Shown here piece by piece: positions 49,030 through 56,777 of a DNA stretch of 64,000 nt. Position 1 is the first letter of the stretch; each line of letters starts with the position of its first letter. The notes under the pieces were generated by a model. That model was not told where the DNA came from. It made no database searches and saw only the letters and a list, made by a program, of their open reading frames with translations. Made by a program: the position numbers and the translations under genes. Source of the stretch: Paucidesulfovibrio sp036541255 (GTDB lineage Bacteria > Desulfobacterota > Desulfovibrionia > Desulfovibrionales > Desulfovibrionaceae); contig JAZHDD010000040.1 of assembly GCA_036541255.1 (NCBI GenBank), positions 122,115 to 186,114 of the forward strand, read 5' to 3'.

Positions 49030-50085
49030 ATGAATGATCGGATTCCCGTCGGACTGGTGGGCGTTACCGGCTACACAGGCATGGAGCTGGCCAGGATCAT
49101 GGCCTATCACCCCTCCATGGAGCTGGTCTGCGTCACCTCGCGCGCTGAAAGCGGCAAACTTCTCCAGGAAATATACCCATTTCTGACCGGCACAAGCCTG
49201 GGCAGCCTGGAAATCACCGCTCCCAATCCCAAAGAGCTTGCCGCGAACTGCCGTCTTGTTTTTCTGGCCGTGCCCCACAAGACCGCCATGGAAATCGCCG
49301 ACGCGCTGCTTTGTGAAGGCACCAAGGTCGTGGACCTGTCAGCGGATTTTCGGCTCAACGACAAGGACGTATACGAGAAATGGTACCAGACCGAGCACAG
49401 CCGTGTCGGTCGTCTGTCCGAAGCCGTGTACGGCCTGCCCGAACTCTACCGCGACGAAATCGCAGGTGCCGACCTCGTGGCCAACCCGGGCTGCTACCCG
49501 ACCTCGGCCATCCTGGGCCTCTATCCGGCACTGGCCGAAGGTTTGGTCGAAACCGACGACATTGTCATCGACTCCAAATCAGGCACTTCCGGAGCAGGAC
49601 GCAAGGCAACCGTGGGCACGCTTTTTTGCGAGGTGCACGACTCCTTCCGGGCCTACGGGCTGGGCAAACACCGCCATACTCCGGAGATCGAACAGGAAAT
49701 CTCCAAGATCGCCGGGCATTCCCTGACCGTGTCCTTCAACACGCACCTTTTGCCCATTGACAGGGGCATCCTGAGCACCATCTACACCCGCTGCAAGGGT
49801 GAACTCAGCCTGGAGCAGGCGCATGCGGCCTATGCCGGCTACTATGACGCCGAACCCTGGGTCCGGTTGCTGCCCATGGGCAGCCTGCCGGAAACCCGCT
49901 GGGTGCGCGGGACCAACTATTGCGACATCGGCCTTGTGGTCGATCCGCGGACAAAACGGCTTATCATGCTGGCAGCCATAGACAATCTCTGCCGTGGAGC
50001 CTCAGGCCAGGCAGTGTCCAACGCCAACCTCATGCTCGGGCTGGAGCCAGATGCGGGATTGCGCCTCGCACCGCTGATGCCATAG
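49030..50085 (+). CDS. argC: N-acetyl-gamma-glutamyl-phosphate reductase
   Basis: A 351-residue enzyme that reduces N-acetylglutamyl phosphate with NADPH, the third step of arginine synthesis. The Rossmann start VGLVGVTGYTGMELARI, VDLSADFRL, the catalytic Cys155 in NPGCYPTSAIL, and GKHRHTPEIEQE are all present. No other arg gene is near. Confidence 0.95.
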   Translation: MNDRIPVGLVGVTGYTGMELARIMAYHPSMELVCVTSRAESGKLLQEIYPFLTGTSLGSLEITAPNPKELAANCRLVFLAVPHKTAMEIADALLCEGTKVVDLSADFRLNDKDVYEKWYQTEHSRVGRLSEAVYGLPELYRDEIAGADLVANPGCYPTSAILGLYPALAEGLVETDDIVIDSKSGTSGAGRKATVGTLFCEVHDSFRAYGLGKHRHTPEIEQEISKIAGHSLTVSFNTHLLPIDRGILSTIYTRCKGELSLEQAHAAYAGYYDAEPWVRLLPMGSLPETRWVRGTNYCDIGLVVDPRTKRLIMLAAIDNLCRGASGQAVSNANLMLGLEPDAGLRLAPLMP

Positions 50086-50094
50086 GAAGACTGA

Positions 50095-50940
50095 ATGGAA
50101 TTGAATCTTCGGGATTTCGACAACCTGCGCAGCTACATCTATGAACTGTGCGGATTGCATATTCCGGACAACAAACAATACCTCATCACCCAACGGTTGA
50201 ACGGCATTCGCCGGGCCGTGGGCGTTGATTCCTGGCGCGAGCTGTATGAATTTCTGCGCAAGGATTCCAGCGCCCAGATTCGCAACGAGGTCATCTCGGC
50301 CATCACGACCAACGAGACAAGTTTCTTCCGTGATCAGCACCCCTTTGACGCCTTTCGCGACCATCTCCTGCCGCAAATCTGCCAAACCGCAACCGAACGC
50401 CGCAAGAACAACGATCGCAGCCCGATCCGCATCTGGTCCGCAGCAGCAGCCACAGGCCAGGAAGCCTACACTCTTTCCATGCTCATCCACGAGCACCTTC
50501 GCCTGAGCCCCAACGGCTTGCGCCCTCACGACTTCCATATCCTGGGCACGGACATTTCCGCCCGGGCGCTCACCAAGGCCACCACAGGCGTGTATTCCGA
50601 CTTCGAACTCTCCCGCGGACTCCCCGAAGACTATCGAAAGTTCTTCACGGGGACCGGCGAAGACTGGTCCGTCACCCGTGAACTGCGCAGCATGGTCGAG
50701 TTCCAGCAATTCAATCTGACTACGGATATTTCCGGGCTGGGCCTTTTCGATGCAATATTCTGCCGCAACGTACTCATCTATTTCGACAACGACACAAAAG
50801 TTCGCATTCTCAACCATTTCAGCAAAATGCTCCGCCCAGGATGCCACTTGGTGCTTGGCTCCACGGAAAGCGTCTACGGCCTGAGCACGGCCTTCAAGCA
50901 AATCCGTCTGGGCAAAGCCATCCTGTATCGCGTGGACTGA
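50095..50940 (+). CDS. cheR: Chemotaxis methyltransferase CheR
   Basis: A 281-residue SAM-dependent methyltransferase. The N-terminal helical domain (1-70) is followed by the SAM-binding part IRIWSAAAATGQEAYTLSML (about 117; usually S-A-A-C-S-x-G-E-E-x-Y-S), FHILGTDISARALTKATTGVYS, and FDAIFCRNVLIYFD. It methylates glutamates of chemoreceptors. The usual SxGEE is changed to ATGQE in this copy. The heme chemoreceptor at 55047 may be a substrate. No other che gene adjoins it. Confidence 0.93.
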   Translation: MELNLRDFDNLRSYIYELCGLHIPDNKQYLITQRLNGIRRAVGVDSWRELYEFLRKDSSAQIRNEVISAITTNETSFFRDQHPFDAFRDHLLPQICQTATERRKNNDRSPIRIWSAAAATGQEAYTLSMLIHEHLRLSPNGLRPHDFHILGTDISARALTKATTGVYSDFELSRGLPEDYRKFFTGTGEDWSVTRELRSMVEFQQFNLTTDISGLGLFDAIFCRNVLIYFDNDTKVRILNHFSKMLRPGCHLVLGSTESVYGLSTAFKQIRLGKAILYRVD

Positions 50941-51044
50941 AAACGCTCCCGCCTCCATAGCTTGCCATGCTTGACAGATATCGCACCCAAGCATATCGTT
51001 TAATGGCAATATCTACATATCACTATTATTAACAGGAGATATAC

Positions 51045-51416
51045 ATGTCAAAAAACAATTGCGCCTGCACGACCGCTCCAACTCTCTTGTTTGCCTGTTC
51101 CGGGGGAGCGGATGTTGGCGCTCTCGCGGATAAAGCCGGTCGGAAAGCCACAACCCGCGGTCATGCCAAAATGTTTTGTCTTGCCGGGGTTGGCGGACGA
51201 GTAGAACCAATCCTGAAGGCCTGCGAAGCGGCTTCCCGTCTTGTTGCCGTGGATGGATGCCCCATGGATTGCGCCAAAAAAAGCCTGGAAGCCGCAGGCC
51301 TTCCCGTAGCGGTCCACCTCAGGTTGACCGACATGGGTATGGAGAAAGGCAAATGCGCCATGACAGACAACGAAGTGGACACGATTGTTCGCAACATCGC
51401 TGATGCCCTGACCTGA
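51045..51416 (+). CDS. DGC-domain putative zinc-binding protein
   Basis: A 123-residue cysteine-rich protein: CACTTAPTLLFACSGGADVGALADKAGRKA, then MFCLAGVGGRVEPILKACEAA and VDGCPMDCAKKSLEAAGL. D-G-C-x-x-D-C-A is the DGC motif. Proteins of this family are often in arsenic or thioredoxin loci. The arsR gene follows 46 bases later. TAACAGGAGATATAC provides the ribosome-binding site. Confidence 0.85.
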   Translation: MSKNNCACTTAPTLLFACSGGADVGALADKAGRKATTRGHAKMFCLAGVGGRVEPILKACEAASRLVAVDGCPMDCAKKSLEAAGLPVAVHLRLTDMGMEKGKCAMTDNEVDTIVRNIADALT

Positions 51417-51462
51417 GACAAACAATGCAAACCGGCATAACGCGTATTTTTGCAAGGCAACA

Positions 51463-51831
51463 ATGCATAACGAATTGAACGCACTGGTCAAACTGATGAA
51501 AGCTCTGTCCGACCCCGGCCGGGTTACCATGCTCAAGCTCCTGGAAACCCGCCCACTCTGTGTCTGCGAACTCCAGCAATGCCTGAAGCTGGCCCAACCG
51601 ACCATCTCCAAGCACCTGCGCGTGCTTGAGGAGGCCCAACTCGTGGTACGCAACCGGGACGGCCAGTGGGTGGAATACAGCTTGAACAATGCGCCGGACA
51701 CGCCCCATGCGACGTTCATGCTCAACGCCTTGCATGATTGGCTGAAACAGGACGACAAGCTCACCGCATTGAAAACGGAATTGAAAGACATTGACCGGCG
51801 CAACATTTGCGCCCGCACGGAGGAACAATGA
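51463..51831 (+). CDS. arsR: ArsR-family arsenic-responsive repressor
   Basis: A 122-residue winged-helix metalloregulator. LVKLMKALSDPGRVTMLKLLE leads into C33-V-C35 (PLCVCELQ), the As(III)-binding motif, and QPTISKHLRVLEEAQLVV, the recognition helix. It should release its operator when As(III) binds. Its stop overlaps the thioredoxin start (ATGA). Its place inside the cluster, behind the DGC gene, suggests control of the whole operon. Confidence 0.93.
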   Translation: MHNELNALVKLMKALSDPGRVTMLKLLETRPLCVCELQQCLKLAQPTISKHLRVLEEAQLVVRNRDGQWVEYSLNNAPDTPHATFMLNALHDWLKQDDKLTALKTELKDIDRRNICARTEEQ

Positions 51832-52073
51832 TCATCAAGGTACTCGGTCCTGGTTGCGCAAAATGCGCCCAGGCGGAAAAGATCATGCACGAGGCTCTGG
51901 CAGAGGCTGGCATTGCGGAAACGGATGACGTACGAGTGGAAAAGGTCACTGATTTCCAGGAAATAGCCGCGCACGGCATCTTCTCCACCCCGGCCGTGGT
52001 CATTGACGGCGAAACCAAATGCATCGGACAGGTTCCTACCAAGGCGGAAGCCCTTTCCTGGCTCAAGAGTTAA
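51828..52073 (+). CDS. Small thioredoxin-fold redox protein
   Basis: An 81-residue protein with MIIKVLGPGCAKCAQAEKIM, whose C10-A-K-C13 is the redox pair, and FSTPAVVIDGETKCIGQVP with the cis-Pro. This is the TM0996-type small thioredoxin common in arsenic operons. It may reduce ArsC. GGAGGA precedes its ATG. Confidence 0.88.
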   Translation: MIIKVLGPGCAKCAQAEKIMHEALAEAGIAETDDVRVEKVTDFQEIAAHGIFSTPAVVIDGETKCIGQVPTKAEALSWLKS

Positions 52074-52092
52074 TCCGACAGGGAGCAAACCT

Positions 52093-53184
52093 ATGAGTAG
52101 CGCATCCGGTCCGCGCCTTTCCTTTCTAGATCGTTACCTGACCCTCTGGATATTTCTGGCCATGGCCATAGGGATCTTTGCGGGCTGGCTGCGCCCCGGC
52201 GTCAAGGATGTGATCAATTCCTTTTCCGTGGGCACCACCAACTTGCCCATTGCCCTGGGATTGATTCTGATGATGTATCCGCCCCTGGCCAAGGTCAAAT
52301 ACGAGCGGTTGCATCTTGTCTTTCGGGATGTTCGGGTGTTGTCTCTGTCCCTGATCCAGAACTGGATCATCGGTCCGGTACTCATGTTCGGATTGGCCGT
52401 AGCGTTCCTCTCCGACCAACACGACTACATGGTCGGCCTGATCCTCATCGGACTGGCCCGTTGCATCGCCATGGTCATAGTCTGGAACGATCTGGCCGAA
52501 GGCGACAGAGAATACTGCGCCGGGCTGGTGGCGTTCAATTCCATCTTCCAGGTTCTTTTCTTTTCAGTCTACGCTTGGTTCTTCATCACGGTGCCCCCCC
52601 CCTTGCTCGGCCTTGAAGGCGCACGCGTGGACATCTCCATGGGCCAGATCGCTGAAAGCGTCTTCATTTATCTAGGCATTCCCTTCCTGGCTGGCGTACT
52701 CACCCGCTTCGCTGGCCTTCGGTTTAAAGGAGAAGAATAGTACGAAAACGAGCTTGTACCACGCATTTCCCCTTTGACGTTGGTCTTCCTGCTCTTCACC
52801 ATTCTGGTCATGTTTTCGCTCAAGGGCGAATATATCGTAGAATTGCCTTTGGACGCAGTACGTATCGCCATCCCGCTGTGCGTTTACTTTCTGCTCATGT
52901 TCCTGGTTTCCTTTGCGCTTTCCTGGAGAGCCAAAGCCAATTACGAACAGTCCGCCACATTGAGCTTTACGGCAGCCTCCAACAACTTTGAACTGGCCAT
53001 TGCCGTGGCCATTGCGGTTTTCGGCATTGATTCCGGCCAAGCCTTTGCCGCAGTCATCGGCCCGCTTGTGGAGGTTCCGGTGCTCATCTGGTTGGTCAAT
53101 GTCGCATTCTGGATAAGACGAAAGTTCTATCCCCATGCCGTAACAACTCACGCGGGTGTCTGCCATTTTAGTTGCAAACCGTAA
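52093..53184 (+). pseudogene. acr3: Arsenite efflux permease Acr3, interrupted by an in-frame TAG
   Basis: Read through, the frame would encode a 363-residue Acr3. The first 215 codons give membrane helices with GLARCIAMVIVWNDLAEGD, which contains the conserved Cys, ending LRFKGEE. Then comes TAG at 52738-52740, and the same frame goes on with YENELVPRISPLTLVFLL and FTAASNNFELAIAVAIAVFGID, both highly conserved in Acr3. In intact homologues a Trp normally sits at the position of the stop (G-E-E-W-Y-E), so TGG to TAG is the simplest explanation. No reading shift is needed. Exporter activity is probably lost unless the stop is suppressed. Sequencing error is an alternative. Confidence 0.85.
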
Positions 53185-53301
53185 GCCCCGAACCTTAAGC
53201 ATACCTCCACAGCCAGTGTGCGGAGATACTCTTTCCAGCAAGAGTCCTGCAGGATCGACACATACCGAATCTTTTACAGCCCGTTCCCAAGGAGCAGCCC
53301 G

Positions 53302-53751
53302 ATGAAAAAATCCACCGTATGGTTTGCCGCTCTCATCATCCTGACGTTTGGATTGATGGCCATTCTTGGCAACAAGGACAAGAAGGCCATGGCACTTGTG
53401 GACAAGGGCATCGCCCATATCGCAGCGGTCGGCGCCGAGCAGGCCGCCTCGGACTTCATGAACCCGGACGCAGGATTCATCGACGGCAGCTATTACCTGC
53501 TCTTCTACAGCTATGACGGCACCTGCATCGCCCTTGGCGCCAAGCCGGAAATCGCAGGCCTAAACCGCTGGGATGTCAAGGATCCTGACGGCGTGTACCA
53601 GGTGCGCGAGATGATCGCTCAGGCCAAATCTGGCGGGGGATGGGTGAAATACAAATACGCCAATCCTGCCTCCGACCAGGTTGAAGACAAAAAAACCTGG
53701 GTCCTGCCCGTACCCGGCATGGACGCCTTTGTAGGTTGTGGGGTGTATTGA
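53302..53751 (+). CDS. Single Cache domain protein
   Basis: A 149-residue protein with an N-terminal membrane anchor or signal (STVWFAALIILTFGLMAIL) and a periplasmic Cache_2-type domain. GLNRWDVKDPDGVYQVREMIAQAKSGGGWVKYKYANP and PVPGMDAFVGCGVY are the family landmarks. Cache domains bind small ligands, but here no signalling domain follows. AAGGAGCA precedes the ATG. It lies inside an arsenic cluster, between acr3 and arsC. Confidence 0.82.
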   Translation: MKKSTVWFAALIILTFGLMAILGNKDKKAMALVDKGIAHIAAVGAEQAASDFMNPDAGFIDGSYYLLFYSYDGTCIALGAKPEIAGLNRWDVKDPDGVYQVREMIAQAKSGGGWVKYKYANPASDQVEDKKTWVLPVPGMDAFVGCGVY

Positions 53752-53806
53752 TTTTCTTAACGCGCCTTTCTCATCACAAAGGCCATTCCAGGGAGGTTTC
53801 CCACAC

Positions 53807-54235
<429 letters not shown>

Positions 54236-54578
54236 CACACATCCGTTCCCGCTGTTTCGGTCGATCTTTTTTTCCAGGAAAAACCATGAGAAGGCTTGAT
54301 TATTGCCTCTGATCGCTGCATAGGTTGTTTTCGATAAAAGGCTCTGTGAAAGCCACCAAGTTGCCCTCAACGGCAGGATCGGTCGGATTTGCTCTCCAGT
54401 TTGCAAATATGCTTCATGCCCTTTTGTGCGGAGAATAAATGCCGATTAGGACTGGATATGGGCATAGTAGGTAAAAACGGGCAAAAGTGAGCACTCCCAC
54501 CGCAACGGGTGAGGCAAAACAGTAGGCATGGCGGAGGGGTTGGACAGGCATTTTTGAAAGGCAGCACAAGGAGTATCC
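54236..54578. other. Non-coding interval before the cytochrome gene
   Basis: I see no convincing gene in this 343-base stretch. It contains an AT-rich middle and ends with CAAGGAG before the cytochrome ATG. No clear sigma-70, sigma-54 or operator pattern was found. Confidence 0.4.
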
Positions 54579-55037
54579 ATGAGCAAATACGCAATCCTAT
54601 TATTTCTTCTCATCTCAGCTGGACTTGCAGGCAGCGCCTGGAGCCAGGAGTCGAACCGGTACATCGGCTCGGCTCGATGCGGCGAATGTCACGACGAGCA
54701 GCATGAATTTTTCACCCGCGATTCCAAAAAAGCCCATTCCTGGAACAGCATTGAACGCATGAAGAGCAATCTCAAGCCCAACGAGCTCAAGGAATGCTAT
54801 ACCTGCCACACGACAGGATATGGTCAGCCTGGAGGCTTTGTTTCCTACGAAAGCACACCGGAAATGGCCGACGTGGGCTGTGAAACCTGCCATGGCCCGG
54901 GCGAACGGCATGCGGAATCCCTCGACACAGCGGACATCAAGCGTACTCCGACCATCAAGGACTGCGAACACTGCCACAGCAAGGAGCGCATCCACGATTT
55001 CCAGTTCAAGCCGCTCCGCTTCTCGGGCGCGCACTAG
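54579..55037 (+). CDS. Periplasmic tetraheme c-type cytochrome (c554-like)
   Basis: A 152-residue exported protein. Residues 1-22 are a signal peptide ending GSAWS. Four CxxCH heme motifs follow: C34-GEC-H38, C73-YTC-H77, C101-ETC-H105 and C129-EHC-H133. The GCETCHGPGERH stretch is typical of cytochrome c554-related proteins. It should carry electrons in the periplasm. The chemoreceptor gene begins 9 bases after its stop, and that receptor also has a heme motif, so the two probably form a redox-sensing pair. Confidence 0.9.
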   Translation: MSKYAILLFLLISAGLAGSAWSQESNRYIGSARCGECHDEQHEFFTRDSKKAHSWNSIERMKSNLKPNELKECYTCHTTGYGQPGGFVSYESTPEMADVGCETCHGPGERHAESLDTADIKRTPTIKDCEHCHSKERIHDFQFKPLRFSGAH

Positions 55038-55046
55038 GGGGAAGGC

Positions 55047-56687
55047 ATGAATCTGAATATCCGCACATCGCTCAACGCCAAGATACTTCTGCTTCTTTCC
55101 CTGCTCGTGGCTTCAGTCATCACATTGCTCGTAGCCGTGTCCTTGAAAGCCCAATACGAATCCATGACGAACCAACTCAACCAGGGCATGGTCCGCACGT
55201 CGGAACTGCTCTCCCTGGCAATCAAGAAACCCATGGTTGTCGGCGACGACCAGGGCACACGCGATCAGGTCGCGGCCTTTGGCCAGATGTTTCCCGACAC
55301 CCAGATATTCATCACCGACTTTGACGGCAACATTACCTATGCCACTCGTGAAGAAACGCTGCGGCAAGATTTGAACACGGACATCACCAGCCCGGAAGTC
55401 GCTGAGATCGTGGCCGATTCGCTGGCTTCCGATAAATCGACCAGCGCTTCCTCGGCGATGGACGGCCGACGCCTTTTTGCCCGCGCTTCAAGCATTTCCA
55501 ACGACAGGGCCTGCCATCATTGCCATGGTTCCTCCGAGCCAGTGCTCGGCAGTCTGGTCGTGGTCAAGGATGTGGAAGCCGAGATGCAGGCCATCGACAA
55601 CCAACTCTGGCATGACATCATTTATGCACTGGTAGGCCTTGTCGCTCTGCTGGCCGCCATCATGCTGTTCATGCGCCGCTCGGTCCTGAACAGGATCATC
55701 TCCATCACGCGGGCCAGCCAGGCCATTCGTGACGGCGACCACGAGCAGCATTTCAAAGTGGCGGGCAGCGACGAACTGCGTACATTGGCCGACAACCTGG
55801 AAGCCATGATGAATCAACTGCGCCAGAAGGACCTGGAAGTCAAACGCGAAAACGAAAAACTCAATGTGCTGTTGCGCGAAATAGAAAGCGCCAGCGAAGT
55901 GCTTCTCAGCGGCGTTCAGGGTATTTCATCCTCCAGTTCCGCACTGGCTCAGGGTGCCACGCAGCAGGCCGCTTCCCTGGAGGAGACCACCAGTTCGCTG
56001 AACGAGATCGGTGGCCAGACCAAACAAAACGCCACCAACGCGGCGCACGCCAGCACCCTGTCGGCCGACGCCCAGACCGCGGCTGTGGACGGCAGCAAAG
56101 AAATGGACCGCATGACCAAGGCCATGGGCGAGATCTCCGAATCCAGCCAATCCATCGCCAAAATCATCAAGGTCATCGATGAAATCGCCTTCCAGACCAA
56201 TCTGCTGGCGCTCAACGCCGCAGTGGAGGCGGCCCGCGCAGGTCGGCACGGCAAGGGATTTGCCGTCGTGGCCGAGGAAGTCCGCAATCTGGCCAGCCGA
56301 AGCGCCAAAGCTGCCCAGGAAACCGCACGCCTTATCGAGGATTCGCTTGAAAAGGTGCGCATGGGCGACAGCATCGCCAATGACACGGCAGCTTCATTCA
56401 AGGACATCGTGGAGCGGATCGTGGAATCCACGCAGCTCGTGCAGGAGATTGCCGATGCCTCCCAGCATCAGGCCGGAGCGCTTTCCGAGATCAACACGGC
56501 CCTGAACCAAGTCAGCGATGTTGTCCAGGGAACCACGGCCCACGCAGAGGAAATCGATTCCTCGATCCAGCTCATGGGTGCGGAAGCCCACAAGCTGGAA
56601 AAACTCATGCGTGACTTCTCTGCGGAGAATCCCATGCTGACATCCGAAGAGATGCAGGCCCTGCCGCCTGGAGACGAATACTACTAA
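55047..56687 (+). CDS. Methyl-accepting chemotaxis protein with periplasmic heme c motif
   Basis: A 546-residue receptor. Membrane helices are about residues 12-34 and 191-209. The periplasmic domain between them contains C156-H-H-C159-H160, a c-type heme attachment site, in RACHHCHGSSEPVLGSLVVV. A HAMP domain (about 210-265) and the methyl-accepting signalling helices follow, with the hairpin tip IAFQTNLLALNAAVEAARAG. This layout recalls DcrA of Desulfovibrio, a heme chemoreceptor for oxygen and redox state. The C-terminus (PPGDEYY) lacks a CheR-binding pentapeptide. Confidence 0.9.
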   Translation: MNLNIRTSLNAKILLLLSLLVASVITLLVAVSLKAQYESMTNQLNQGMVRTSELLSLAIKKPMVVGDDQGTRDQVAAFGQMFPDTQIFITDFDGNITYATREETLRQDLNTDITSPEVAEIVADSLASDKSTSASSAMDGRRLFARASSISNDRACHHCHGSSEPVLGSLVVVKDVEAEMQAIDNQLWHDIIYALVGLVALLAAIMLFMRRSVLNRIISITRASQAIRDGDHEQHFKVAGSDELRTLADNLEAMMNQLRQKDLEVKRENEKLNVLLREIESASEVLLSGVQGISSSSSALAQGATQQAASLEETTSSLNEIGGQTKQNATNAAHASTLSADAQTAAVDGSKEMDRMTKAMGEISESSQSIAKIIKVIDEIAFQTNLLALNAAVEAARAGRHGKGFAVVAEEVRNLASRSAKAAQETARLIEDSLEKVRMGDSIANDTAASFKDIVERIVESTQLVQEIADASQHQAGALSEINTALNQVSDVVQGTTAHAEEIDSSIQLMGAEAHKLEKLMRDFSAENPMLTSEEMQALPPGDEYY

Positions 56688-56710
56688 CGTCTTGCGACTT
56701 AATTAGACAC

Positions 56711-56751
56711 CAACAAGAAAGGCCCCGGATATCCCGGGGCCTTTCTTGTTG
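56711..56751. terminator. Bidirectional terminator between receptor and nrdD
   Basis: An 18-bp perfect stem (arms 56711-56728 and 56734-56751, loop ATATC) separates the convergent stops. The stem ends carry TTTCTTGTT on the + strand and a matching sequence on the - strand. Confidence 0.88.
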
Positions 56752-56777
56752 ACATGCGGCAGGCGGTTTGATGTCGA

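Noticed and set aside
52738..52740. Pyrrolysine or general TAG recoding of acr3
   Set aside because: TAG is used as a normal stop by several other genes here, and the position in relatives is Trp; no pyl gene is in the window.
54236..54578. Sigma-54 promoter before the cytochrome gene
   Set aside because: A GG element near TTGGACAGG was noted, but there is no GC element 10 bases on, so the -24/-12 pattern is not met.
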